From a bacterium (lineage in GTDB: Bacteria > Bacteroidota > Bacteroidia > Bacteroidales > Muribaculaceae), in the NCBI GenBank assembly GCA_004563195.1, contig SFTJ01000037.1:1-55638 (forward strand): DNA of 55,638 nt. Direction: 5' to 3'. The notes beneath the pieces are model-generated. The model made no database searches. It was not told the origin of the DNA and saw only the letters and a list, made by a program, of their open reading frames with translations. A program made the translations under genes and the position numbers. Shown piece after piece: positions 1 through 7,454 of the stretch (position 1 is the first letter of the stretch; the number at the start of each line of letters is the position of its first letter).

Positions 1-253
1 CTCTGCATCGCGCCGGTCTTTGAAAATTCTCCGGGGGAAATTTTTGATATTTGGTTTCCTAATCTTTTTAACGCGGTTTGTGTTTTAGGATAGATGGTAA
101 GTTAGATTCTGTTTACACCGTTGGAACTCGTGCTCCTGCGGTTTGTACTACTTCCTGTGCCATGGTCTGGATCAGCGGCGTTTCTGGCACAGTCAATTAT
201 TTTTGCGTAAGCGGAGTTAAACTCGCTTAATCCCATAGAGAGGAGGTATAACT
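1..253. other. Leader region before the packaging genes
   Basis: No convincing gene is seen on either strand. The last bases hold an AGGAGG ribosome site (241-246) serving the TTG start at 254. It could contain a late promoter or packaging site, but I see no motif that proves either. Confidence 0.5.
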
Positions 254-613
254 TTGGGTAAGCGTATAACGCCCGTCGACACAACGAAAAAAGTCGCACG
301 ACGTCCGGCAATAACGCCGGAGGCGCGAGAGAATCAACTGATTGCTTTAGCTGTCGACCTGGCGGAAAGACAATTACTTGAAGGGACTGCCTCCTCTCAA
401 GTTATTACACATTATTTAAAACTCGGTTCAACAAAAGAACGAATCGAGAAAGAAATTTTAGAGAAGCAAAAGGAATTAATTATGGCAAAGACAGAATCAA
501 TAAATTCGCAGAAGCGTTCTGAGGAACTGTATGAAAAAGCAGTCCGAGCCTTTGCCGTATATAGTGGTAATGCGTCTAAGAGGGTGGAAGAAGATGACGA
601 GGACATATTCTGA
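254..613 (+). CDS. Conserved phage protein, possible small terminase subunit
   Basis: A 119-residue protein starting at a TTG codon that sits 7 bases after a strong AGGAGG. The N-terminus is basic (KRITPVDTTKKVARR), the middle is helical (AVDLAERQLLEGTASSQVI) and the C-terminus is acidic. Similar short proteins sit at the front of the packaging modules of gut phages. The basic N-terminus and helical body would suit a DNA-binding packaging protein, but no specific terminase motif is visible, so the small-terminase role is inferred from position only. It overlaps the next gene by 20 bases, which suggests translational coupling. Confidence 0.6.
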   Translation: MGKRITPVDTTKKVARRPAITPEARENQLIALAVDLAERQLLEGTASSQVITHYLKLGSTKERIEKEILEKQKELIMAKTESINSQKRSEELYEKAVRAFAVYSGNASKRVEEDDEDIF

Positions 614-1007
614 GTTAATTGCTATTCCTTCTTTTGAGGAACGTTACCAATATCTTCGATTATTTGGGGCAATTGGTGATGAAACCTTTGGTTTTGATCG
701 GATTTTCAATCAGATGTTTTATCGTTCTGGCGAATGGAAACGGATACGAAAACAAATCATACTTCGTGATAACGGATGCGATTTGGCATTTCCAGAGCGA
801 GAAATTCGATACGAACCCATCATCATTCATCACCTGAATCCCATAACCATAGATGATATTCAGGAAAAAACGGACTATCTGTTAAATCCGGAATATTTGA
901 TCTGCTGCAGAGATAAAACACACAGAGCGATCCATTATGGAGACGAGTCTCTTTTAAATCTTAACACGGTCGAGCGGCGACCGAACGACACTTGCCCGTG
1001 GAGGTGA
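594..1007 (+). CDS. HNH endonuclease-like phage protein
   Basis: A 137-residue protein. The ATG at 594 lies inside the end of the previous gene, after a purine-rich GGGTGGAAG. An in-frame ATG at 531 exists but would extend the overlap much further. The C-terminal half has an HNH-like arrangement: RDNGCDL, then IIHHLNPI with paired His, then a CRDKTHRAIHYGDE segment. Phage HNH proteins beside terminase genes often assist DNA packaging by HK97-type terminases. The Cys/His spacing is not a textbook zinc-finger HNH, so activity is unproven. Confidence 0.65.
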   Translation: MTRTYSELIAIPSFEERYQYLRLFGAIGDETFGFDRIFNQMFYRSGEWKRIRKQIILRDNGCDLAFPEREIRYEPIIIHHLNPITIDDIQEKTDYLLNPEYLICCRDKTHRAIHYGDESLLNLNTVERRPNDTCPWR

Positions 1008-1013
1008 CAACAT

Positions 1014-1349
1014 TTGGACGATAGTATTCTTGATTCAATCAAAAAAATTCTTGGCATGCCGCCGGAGTATGACGCTTTTGATACAGATCTTGTGATCCAC
1101 ATTAACTCCGTTTTTGGAATTTTGGCTCAACTTGGAGTCGGCCCCGAAGGCGGTTTTTCTATCTCTGACAACACCACTTTATGGAAAGCCTACTTAGGCG
1201 ATTCAAAAGATTTGGAAATGGTAAAAAGCTATATAGCCTTAAAAGTTCGCCTTATATTTGATCCGCCGACAATTGGCGCAGTTATGGATGCTATGAAGGA
1301 ACAAATTCGCGAGTTAGAATGGCGGTTGAACGTTCAAGTAGATCATTAA
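1014..1349 (+). CDS. Head-tail connector (gp6-like) protein
   Basis: A 111-residue protein starting at TTG (1014) after GGAGGTG. The predicted all-helical layout (DLVIHINSVFGIL, then KSYIALKVRLIFDPP, then a C-terminal helix ending ELEWRLN) resembles the gp6-like head-tail adaptor family, which forms a ring under the portal. The DPP in the LxFDPP segment is typical of the version in Firmicutes phages. Its location far from the portal (9.9 kb) is unusual and shows that the head-neck genes are split between two clusters. Confidence 0.6.
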   Translation: MDDSILDSIKKILGMPPEYDAFDTDLVIHINSVFGILAQLGVGPEGGFSISDNTTLWKAYLGDSKDLEMVKSYIALKVRLIFDPPTIGAVMDAMKEQIRELEWRLNVQVDH

Positions 1350-1365
1350 AAAGGAGGCGATTTTT

Positions 1366-1674
1366 ATGACCAATCAGATTTCACAGGGTGACCAGTATCA
1401 TATAGCCATGACTATAAAGTTTAATGGTGAAGTGGTAGACATAGATAGGGTTGAAAAAGTAGAGATTACATTACATAATACGACGAAACTTTATCCTGAT
1501 GAAATTACTTTTTCGGATGGGGCATTTCTTTATCCAGTTACTCAGGAAGAAACGTTTTCTCTTCCGCGAATCGTTGAAGCTCAGGTGCGTGTGAAGTTTA
1601 AGAATACTGATGTCTTTACAAGCCCTACAGAACAAATTGATGTCATTAGATCGCTTTCAAAGGAGATTTTATGA
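1366..1674 (+). CDS. Small beta-rich protein, probable baseplate/tail component
   Basis: A 102-residue protein with AAGGAGG just upstream. It is mostly alternating beta-type sequence (VEKVEITLHNTT, PRIVEAQVRVKFK) and resembles the N-terminal domain of upper-baseplate proteins. No catalytic motif is seen. It overlaps the next gene at ATGA (1671), so both are translated together at the head of a tail-fibre block. Confidence 0.5.
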   Translation: MTNQISQGDQYHIAMTIKFNGEVVDIDRVEKVEITLHNTTKLYPDEITFSDGAFLYPVTQEETFSLPRIVEAQVRVKFKNTDVFTSPTEQIDVIRSLSKEIL

Positions 1675-2006
1675 ATGATCTTGTTACGTTCGAGATCAAG
1701 ACGCCAACGATAATTTTTGAAGGCGATTTTAGTAATGATCTTGTTACGTTCGAGATTAAGATGCCAAAGGTATCTTTTAATATACTGCCTACTCCGACAT
1801 TAGAATTTGACATTCAGGTATCATTCGTCGATGGGGTCGGAAAAACTTATACTGGCCCATATGAAGTAATACCGCAACTGTATGAAGATATTAGTCTTCC
1901 TACAAAAGGAACAACACCAAAGAAAAACATTACCGTATTTAAAATACCGCAGTATGAGGTCTCGAACGAGGCTGGCGGGACAACCTTAATTTTAGGAGGA
2001 GAATAA
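1671..2006 (+). CDS. Tail/baseplate protein with an internal tandem duplication
   Basis: A 111-residue hypothetical protein. Its first 42 residues are two near-identical 21-residue units, each beginning NDLVTFEIKxP, produced by a 63-bp DNA repeat (1672-1734, 1735-1797). The C-terminus has FKIPQYEVSNEAGGTTLILGG, close to the DNEAGGQTLKIG end of the next gene, so neighbouring genes share the same terminal module. Probably a structural protein. Confidence 0.55.
   Translation: MNDLVTFEIKTPTIIFEGDFSNDLVTFEIKMPKVSFNILPTPTLEFDIQVSFVDGVGKTYTGPYEVIPQLYEDISLPTKGTTPKKNITVFKIPQYEVSNEAGGTTLILGGE
1672..1797 (+). repeat. 63-bp tandem repeat inside a tail gene
   Basis: Two adjacent units start with the same AATGATCTTGTTACGTTCGA. 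The first ~33 bp differ at only two positions, and the rest of each unit is diverged. This points to a recent partial duplication that kept the reading frame. Confidence 0.75.
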
Positions 2007-2597
2007 ATGGCGAACCAATATGTAAATAAATTTATTCTTGGTGAAGAGGTAAAGTTTGACCTAACGCAGGACGATATAACCCCGGATAAGCTCGCAAGCG
2101 GAATCAAGGCGCATGATAAATCTGGTGCACCTATTGTAGGTACTTGTACATTTGACGCAGACACAAGAGATGCAACTGCTACTGCTGCTGAAATACTTTC
2201 AGGAAAGACTGCTTACAAAGCCGGTGCAAAAATTACCGGTACTATGCCGAATAACGGCGCTAAGACACTTAACATAACTAAGAAGTCAACGTCTGTAACA
2301 ATTCCGATGGGCTTCCACGACGGATCCGGCAAAGCTCAAATTGACCCGACAGAAGCCGCAAAGATCATCCCCGAAAATATTCGTGATGGTATTGCAATAC
2401 TTGGTGTAACGGGTACAATGTCTGGCACAGAAGGCGCCAGTCCTCAAGCTAAGACTGTAACTCCGACATTTGGAACTCAAGAGATTACACCAGATAGTCC
2501 TGATTACAACTACCTGTCATCTGTCACGGTTAATCCAATCCCTGTTAGTTACACTGACAATGAAGCTGGAGGCCAAACACTGAAGATCGGAGCGTAA
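2007..2597 (+). CDS. Tail-fibre-like structural protein
   Basis: A 196-residue protein directly after the stop of the previous gene, with GGAGGAG upstream. It contains repeated short motifs of the KxGAKITGTMP kind (AYKAGAKITGTMP, AILGVTGTMSG), common in minor tail proteins of Firmicutes phages. The C-terminus (DNEAGGQTLKIGA) matches that of the upstream gene. The role is inferred from composition and from location between neck and lysin genes. Confidence 0.6.
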   Translation: MANQYVNKFILGEEVKFDLTQDDITPDKLASGIKAHDKSGAPIVGTCTFDADTRDATATAAEILSGKTAYKAGAKITGTMPNNGAKTLNITKKSTSVTIPMGFHDGSGKAQIDPTEAAKIIPENIRDGIAILGVTGTMSGTEGASPQAKTVTPTFGTQEITPDSPDYNYLSSVTVNPIPVSYTDNEAGGQTLKIGA

Positions 2598-2601
2598 TAC
2601 A

Positions 2602-2829
2602 ATGGCTGTTAACAAGGTGTCCATTAATGGTACGACAGTAATTGATCTCACAGCTGACACCGTGACTCCGGAAACTCTTAGTATGGGTGTAACGGCGCAC
2701 AATGCCGCTGGAGAATTGATCACCGGCACGCATATTGAGCCAGTGACATATTATACAGGGGAAGATGAGCCGTCTTCTGATCTTGGAAATAACGGGGACA
2801 TCTACCTGCAGAACCCACCGGAGGTGTAA
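2602..2829 (+). CDS. Small tail-associated protein with a G..P..GDIYL end
   Basis: A 75-residue protein. The N-terminus (NGTTVIDLTADTVTPETLSM) repeats the pattern seen at the start of the gene at 2007 (DLTQDDITPDKLASGI), so they share a module. The C-terminal GEDEPSSDLGNNGDIYL matches the C-terminal pattern of the baseplate protein at 24608 (GTGDPSGGSDGDIYL), tying this block to the main tail cluster 22 kb away. Function unknown. Confidence 0.55.
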   Translation: MAVNKVSINGTTVIDLTADTVTPETLSMGVTAHNAAGELITGTHIEPVTYYTGEDEPSSDLGNNGDIYLQNPPEV

Positions 2830-2832
2830 TAC

Positions 2833-3282
2833 ATGGGGACATTTAGTAAAGTAGAACCGGCAAACGTAGTGGGTTGGAGCTCAGAAGTATACGGCGAATG
2901 GGTCAATATGTACAGTTACGGAAAATATGGTTACGCTTATCGGTCGCAATGCGCCGTGACTCGCCTTACCGATAACTCCATCTGTGTTCGAATTAAGATG
3001 TGGTCCAACGCAATCGGGGATTGGGGGCCGGCAAACAAAGCGACATATATTCCGTGGGGTAACAACGGCACGGCAAACGAATTCGGACCGAGCGGAAAGT
3101 ACAACTATGGCAGCTCGTATACAGCGAATAGTCCGGTCACGCTCACGGTGCCAGAACCGGTCGGAAATATGCTATACCTAAATACTGATGGCGTTTGGCA
3201 TCAAGTCGGGTTGTATTATCATACCACAGGTATATGGAAAGAAGCATTTCCATATATCAATATTAACGGCGAATGGAAATAG
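2833..3282 (+). CDS. Tail-fibre tip-like protein, copy 1 of a tandem duplication
   Basis: A 149-residue protein rich in Gly, Tyr, Trp and Asn (WSSEVYGEWVNMYSYGKYGY), a composition typical of beta-rich fibre tips or receptor-binding domains. The C-terminus has two short Trp repeats (DGVWHQVGLYYHTTGIWKEA). A second copy follows directly at 3294, and 99 bp (3021-3119 and 3482-3580) are identical between them. Copy 1 is intact. It may contact the host surface, which is inference. Confidence 0.6.
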   Translation: MGTFSKVEPANVVGWSSEVYGEWVNMYSYGKYGYAYRSQCAVTRLTDNSICVRIKMWSNAIGDWGPANKATYIPWGNNGTANEFGPSGKYNYGSSYTANSPVTLTVPEPVGNMLYLNTDGVWHQVGLYYHTTGIWKEAFPYININGEWK

Positions 3283-3293
3283 GAGTGTAATAC

Positions 3294-3581
3294 ATGGGAA
3301 CGTTCAGCACAGTAGAACCAACGAATGTAGTGGGTTGGAGCGCGGAAGTAACCGGTGAATGGGTCAATATGTATAGTAGAGGGAAATACGGTTACGCCTA
3401 CAGGTCGGAATGCGCCGTGACCCGCCTTACTGATAACTCCATCTGCGTGCGGATCAAGATGCGGTCCAACGCAATCAATGGTTGGGGGCCGGCAAACAAA
3501 GCGACATATATTCCGTGGGGTAACAACGGCACGGCAAACGAATTCGGACCGAGCGGAAAGTACAACTATGGCAGCTCGTAG
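3294..3581 (+). CDS. Tail-fibre tip-like protein, copy 2, truncated
   Basis: A 95-residue paralogue of the preceding gene, starting after AGGAGTG. It matches copy 1 from the start through the GKYNYGSS stretch, then hits a TAG stop. Relative to copy 1, about 26 bases (3581-3606) are inserted right after the shared 99-bp block. This brings the stop into frame and moves the missing C-terminal domain to another frame (see 3584-3712). The product would lack the last third of copy 1. Confidence 0.55.
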   Translation: MGTFSTVEPTNVVGWSAEVTGEWVNMYSRGKYGYAYRSECAVTRLTDNSICVRIKMRSNAINGWGPANKATYIPWGNNGTANEFGPSGKYNYGSS

Positions 3582-3583
3582 GG

Positions 3584-3712
3584 ATGACCTGCGGGATTAA
3601 ACCGACTACAGCGAACAGCCCTGTTATCCTTACTGTGCCGGAGGTAGTGATCACCCGAGCCCTTTGGAAAAAACAGAGCGGCGCATGGGTGAAGATTGCG
3701 AATTTAACCTAA
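3584..3712 (+). pseudogene. Out-of-frame C-terminal part of copy 2
   Basis: A 42-codon frame beginning MTCGIKPTTANSPVILTVPE. Its ANSPVILTVPE corresponds to ANSPVTLTVPE of copy 1 at 2833, and its LWKKQSGAWVKI resembles the Trp repeats at the end of copy 1. It sits in the -1 frame relative to the truncated gene upstream. It could be a dead remnant, a separately translated peptide from the ATG at 3584, or part of a frameshift product. No classic slippery heptamer is visible. Confidence 0.5.
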
Positions 3713-3724
3713 AGGGGGAAAAGA

Positions 3725-4633
3725 ATGAACGGTTTTGATATTTCCAGCCATCAGGCTGGGATTGATCTGAGTAAAATCGATTGCGATTTTATTATTACAA
3801 AGGCGACAGAAGGATATTATTATACAAATCCCGATTTCGTCCGCTCGTTTGATCAGGGGATCGCTACCGGGAAGCGAATGGGAATCTACCATTACGCCAA
3901 CGGCACGGACCCTATCAAAGAAGCGAAGTTCTTTCTGAAGAAGATCGAACCTTATCTGGGGAAGGCAATTCTGTGTCTTGACTGGGAGCGCAGCAATAAT
4001 CGAAGCTATGGCTATAACGATGCAGATTGGTGTATGCGTTTCATGGATTACGTGTATGACACGGTAGGTATTAAAATGTTCCTTTATATTTCTGCTGGTC
4101 TCAGGAACAAGTTTCAGAAGGTGCTCGATAAATACTATTTCTGGGCAGCTCAGTATGCTGATTTTTCGCCGGTTTATGAATTTCAGGAACATCCTTGGAA
4201 TGAAGGAGCGTACGAGTGTGAAATTCGTCAGTATACTTCTTGCTTCTGGATGCCGAGCATTTGGCGTTCTCGCCTGGATACGAATAAGGCGTATATTACA
4301 CCGGAGCAATGGGATGCGATGGCGGCACTTCCTACGGAGGAGCCCGAGGATCCGGAGCAACAGGAATACACTACGGATGAGCTCGCGCAGCAGGTTCTGA
4401 ATGGTAAGTGGGGAAATGGTGATGAACGTCGTCGCCTGCTTGAAGAAGCCGGATATAATTACAAAGAGGTTCAGGCACGAGTAAACGCCATCCTGGCCGA
4501 TGAAAATATTACTCGACTGGCCAGAGAGGTTATTGCCGGAAAGTATGGAAACGGCAGCGAGCGACGCGAAAAGCTTGGTGAGATGTATCCGTCGGTGCAG
4601 AAACGCGTGAACCAGCTGCTCGGATATAGATAA
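3725..4633 (+). CDS. Endolysin: GH25 lysozyme with two Cpl-7 repeats
   Basis: A 302-residue muramidase that cleaves the MurNAc-GlcNAc bond to release phage progeny. Residues ~1-200 form the GH25 domain: GFDISSHQAG at the start, ITKATEG, GIYHYANGTD and the ILCLDWE strand with the Asp/Glu pair. An acidic linker (TEEPEDPEQQEY) leads to two Cpl-7 (CW_7) wall-binding repeats of ~40 residues, GKWGNGDERRRLLEEAGY and GKYGNGSERREKLGEMY. There is no signal peptide, so export needs the holin, which lies far away at 25.9 kb. The start follows AAAGGGGGAAAAG. Confidence 0.93.
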   Translation: MNGFDISSHQAGIDLSKIDCDFIITKATEGYYYTNPDFVRSFDQGIATGKRMGIYHYANGTDPIKEAKFFLKKIEPYLGKAILCLDWERSNNRSYGYNDADWCMRFMDYVYDTVGIKMFLYISAGLRNKFQKVLDKYYFWAAQYADFSPVYEFQEHPWNEGAYECEIRQYTSCFWMPSIWRSRLDTNKAYITPEQWDAMAALPTEEPEDPEQQEYTTDELAQQVLNGKWGNGDERRRLLEEAGYNYKEVQARVNAILADENITRLAREVIAGKYGNGSERREKLGEMYPSVQKRVNQLLGYR

Positions 4634-4650
4634 GGAGCTGATATTACAGA

Positions 4651-5436
4651 GTGTTACCTGATTTCGAAATGATTGTTCGACGATTTGAGGAGCGTCCAAA
4701 TCTTACTATTATTCCAGTAAGCGATGTTCATCTCGGAGCGGCAGAACATATGGAAAAGGAATGGGCTGCATTTTGTGATATGGTTCTTTCTAACAAGGAT
4801 ATTTACCTTATTTTAGCTGGGGATCTTATTAATAACGCTACTCGGAACAGCGTTTCCAATATATTTGAGGAGACGCTGCGCCCGAGGGAACAAAAGAAGA
4901 TGATGGTGGAGATGCTGTCCCCGATTCGCGATCGCATTTTATGCTGCGTCAGCGGTAACCATGAGCGGCGGAGTCTAAAAGATGCTGACGATGACCCCTG
5001 CTATGACATTATGTGTAAGCTGGACATCGAAGATCGGTACCGAGAAAACATTGCTTTCCTGAAGATTCAGATGGGAAAACCCAGAGGAAAGGGGTCAGTG
5101 AATCCAGTATATACATTTGTCGTAACGCATGGTGCTGGTGGGGGGATATATACTGGCGCTGCTGTTAATCGGAATGAACGATTTGGTTATGTGATCGATG
5201 GCATGGACTGTCTGATTGTTGGGCATTCTCATAAACCAACGATTACTCAGCCAGGAAAACTCAAGATTAATCATCAGCAAAATAAGGTTTATATGACAAC
5301 ATTTAAAGTTGTAACCGCTACCAGTTGGTTAACGTTTGGCGGATATGCAGCGCAAAAGATGTTGCTTCCGTCCGGTCATGTGATTCAAACGATCATGTTA
5401 AACGGAAAAAAGAAAGAGATCAATATTACAATGTAG
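4651..5436 (+). CDS. Calcineurin-like metallophosphoesterase
   Basis: A 261-residue protein starting at GTG (4651) after AAGGAG. All five metal-binding blocks of the family are visible in order: DVHLG, GDLINN, GNHE, THGAGGG and GHSHK. The family hydrolyses phosphodiesters or phosphomonoesters, including nucleic acid or cyclic nucleotide substrates, and this sequence does not reveal which. It is unusual between lysin and capsid genes, so it may process DNA ends, act on host signalling nucleotides or be a virion enzyme. Confidence 0.85.
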   Translation: MLPDFEMIVRRFEERPNLTIIPVSDVHLGAAEHMEKEWAAFCDMVLSNKDIYLILAGDLINNATRNSVSNIFEETLRPREQKKMMVEMLSPIRDRILCCVSGNHERRSLKDADDDPCYDIMCKLDIEDRYRENIAFLKIQMGKPRGKGSVNPVYTFVVTHGAGGGIYTGAAVNRNERFGYVIDGMDCLIVGHSHKPTITQPGKLKINHQQNKVYMTTFKVVTATSWLTFGGYAAQKMLLPSGHVIQTIMLNGKKKEINITM

Positions 5437-5444
5437 CAATTTAT

Positions 5445-5468
5445 GGGGTTAAGATATTTAACCCCTTT
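5445..5468 (+). terminator. Hairpin after the metallophosphoesterase
   Basis: A perfect 8-bp stem GGGGTTAA / TTAACCCC with a 5-base loop, followed by only three T residues. It may be a weak terminator or an mRNA 3' end. The ~130 bases that follow, up to 5598, hold no clear gene. Confidence 0.5.
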
Positions 5469-5598
5469 GAACGACGTTCGAAATCTGATTGGGGGAAACA
5501 GACTCGTCTCTTTCATCTCCTTTCAGACGAATCTGTATCAGATCGCCTCGGACGTCCTTCAAGGGGGTTAATTTTCTGCCTAAGGAGGTTAACATAAT

Positions 5599-5934
5599 AT
5601 GGGTAAAAATTATTACTCTATGTATGACAAGGGAAAGAAGAAAGAGGAAACGAAGACCGAAGAAAAGCCCGTTGATGATAAGGAAATCATTACCGAAAAG
5701 AAGTCGACGATGCAAGAAGAGAAACACGCCGTGGTGAAAAAAGCGAAGGTTATTGATTGCGTGCGTCTTAACATTCGGGAAACGCCCGATACGCAGGCCA
5801 AGATCTTAACCACAGTAAATGTCGGAGTAGAGATCGTAGTCGATGACACGTCTTCGGATAAGAATTGGTGCAGCGTGAAACTGCCGAATGGGCTGAAAGG
5901 CTATGCCATGCGGAAGTTTCTGAAGATTCTGTAA
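5599..5934 (+). CDS. Bacterial SH3-domain protein
   Basis: A 111-residue protein with TAAGGAGG upstream. A highly charged N-terminal half (KGKKKEETKTEEKP) precedes a bacterial SH3 (SH3_3-like) domain from about residue 50: VIDCVRLNIRETPDTQAKIL, then WCSVKLPNGLKGYAMRKFL. Such domains bind cell wall peptides or mediate protein contacts. It follows the lysin-MPE pair and precedes head genes, so it may be a virion or wall-binding accessory protein. No signal peptide is seen. Confidence 0.8.
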   Translation: MGKNYYSMYDKGKKKEETKTEEKPVDDKEIITEKKSTMQEEKHAVVKKAKVIDCVRLNIRETPDTQAKILTTVNVGVEIVVDDTSSDKNWCSVKLPNGLKGYAMRKFLKIL

Positions 5935-5950
5935 TCAGAGGAAATTCAAA

Positions 5951-6487
5951 ATGGAATATGTGTTTTATTCTAACGAGCTCGCCCATTTCGGAATTCTCGG
6001 AATGAAATGGGGCGTTCGCCGATTCCAGAATCCGGATGGAACGCTGACCCCAGCCGGTCGAAGGCGAATTATGAAATTGTCCAAGAAACGTGATTCCGCC
6101 GTTAAATCATACGATAAAACTAATATTAAACTCGGCGGAAAAATCGCGGGTCTTGAATCAGAAATCGCAGCTAAGCGGATGAAATCTCAAAGCTGGCTTG
6201 TTTCTGAAAAGAAAGCCGCAAAATTGCGCGAACAGGCCGATGCATTAGAAGGAGACCTTCGCAATCTACAGTATAAGGTATCTTCGAAGGAAAATGAAAT
6301 AAAAGTTTCGAATTCGAAGATGAGTCGATTCTTATCCAGGCTTCCGTACGATTCCGTATTTAAGGGACGTTCATTCACAAACGATATGCTGGCACAAATC
6401 GGGTCTGCGTCATTAAACGACGTTTACCGGACGGAAGAGGGATACAGCGAGGAATATTATAAGCAATTACGAAAATATTTAGTTTAA
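5951..6487 (+). CDS. KWGVRR-motif structural protein 1
   Basis: A 178-residue protein. The N-terminus HFGILGMKWGVRRFQ followed by NPDGTLTPAG is a well-known motif at the start of many head-cluster proteins in gut Firmicutes phages. The rest is a long coiled coil rich in Lys, Glu and Ser (residues ~45-120), as expected for a scaffold or internal head protein. Function is not established. It is one of three genes (also 6519 and 9228) around the terminase with this tag. Confidence 0.65.
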   Translation: MEYVFYSNELAHFGILGMKWGVRRFQNPDGTLTPAGRRRIMKLSKKRDSAVKSYDKTNIKLGGKIAGLESEIAAKRMKSQSWLVSEKKAAKLREQADALEGDLRNLQYKVSSKENEIKVSNSKMSRFLSRLPYDSVFKGRSFTNDMLAQIGSASLNDVYRTEEGYSEEYYKQLRKYLV

Positions 6488-6518
6488 TTTCTCCGGAAAG
6501 GAGGTAATTATTAACGAC

Positions 6519-7445
6519 ATGGAATACGAATTTTGTCATTCCGGCATTAAAAATATGAAATGGGGCGTCCGACGGTTCCAGAATCCTGATGGATCGTTGA
6601 CACCGGCCGGACGGATACGTTACGGCGTCGGCAAGGCACGAGAGAAATCCGCATCTGGCGCCAAAGCAAAAGTAGCATCATCGAAAGATCAAGAACGAGC
6701 TGCTGCCAGAGCAAAACGAATCGAGGCGCGGCAAGCGAAAAAGGATGCACGTATCGCAGAGAAAAATGCGCGCAAAGAGGCTGAACGTAAGCGCGAGCAG
6801 GATGCTAAAGAGTTACAGCGGTATGAAGAATTGCGTCGAAAGCCAGCCAGTAAGCTCACTGCGGCAGAAATGGCGGAGTTGACTGCCAGGCTTACAGCCG
6901 AAAAACAGTACAAAGAACTTCTTCGTGCTACTGAGGAACCGAAACTTTTTGACGGAAAAAAGTTTGTGGTGGACGTGCTTCAGGATAGCGGAAAGAAAAT
7001 TCTTAGCGGAGCCATAACCTACGGAGCGGGGAAATTCATTAACTCCGTTGTCGGGGATGAAGTGTTTAAGGTCGGAAACAACGATTCAAAGAAACAAGAT
7101 ACAAGAAACAAAGAAGATACGGAAAACAAACAAAACAAGGAAAACAAGGAAAACAAGGAAAACAAACAAAACAAGGAAAACAAAGAAAATACGGGGAACA
7201 AACAAAATAAGGAAAATAAATCAAATAAAGAGAAGAAGCCCCAATGGGAAGTAGTTTCTGAACCTAAAACCCAGAAAGCAAACGACTATGAACGCGCTCC
7301 AAGCGAACCCATTGATGTCGAATGGGAAGAGGTTTTCGATAGTCGAAATGTTCCTCCCAGCGGGGCGAACGCAGTTAACAGAATTTTGCTTACTTCTGGT
7401 TCGACGCCATTATTAATGCTTCCCGAACCTCGCAAGCGATCTTGA
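6519..7445 (+). CDS. KWGVRR-motif structural protein 2 with KENK repeat
   Basis: A 308-residue protein. It starts MEYEFCHSGIKNMKWGVRR, the same tag as its neighbours. Residues ~40-130 are an Ala/Lys/Arg/Glu coiled coil, and residues ~190-245 are low complexity with repeated NKE/NKQ units. It ends with an acidic DVEWEEVF segment. A scaffold or internal capsid protein is plausible from composition and place directly before terL, but it is unproven. The repeat could change length by slippage. Confidence 0.6.
   Translation: MEYEFCHSGIKNMKWGVRRFQNPDGSLTPAGRIRYGVGKAREKSASGAKAKVASSKDQERAAARAKRIEARQAKKDARIAEKNARKEAERKREQDAKELQRYEELRRKPASKLTAAEMAELTARLTAEKQYKELLRATEEPKLFDGKKFVVDVLQDSGKKILSGAITYGAGKFINSVVGDEVFKVGNNDSKKQDTRNKEDTENKQNKENKENKENKQNKENKENTGNKQNKENKSNKEKKPQWEVVSEPKTQKANDYERAPSEPIDVEWEEVFDSRNVPPSGANAVNRILLTSGSTPLLMLPEPRKRS
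7120..7231 (+). repeat. AACAAGGAA-type microsatellite in coding sequence
   Basis: A run of 9-12-bp units such as AACAAGGAA and AACAAACAA encodes the KENK/KQNK tract. All units are multiples of three, so slippage would change tract length without breaking the frame. Confidence 0.75.
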
Positions 7446-7454
7446 GGTGGAGTC

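Noticed and set aside
2833..3712. Diversity-generating retroelement as the cause of the duplicated tail gene
   Set aside because: No reverse transcriptase and no adenine-biased differences are seen; differences between copies are of all types.
5489..5737. Extra gene between the metallophosphoesterase and SH3 genes
   Set aside because: It overlaps the SH3 gene in another frame, has low-quality composition and no ribosome site.
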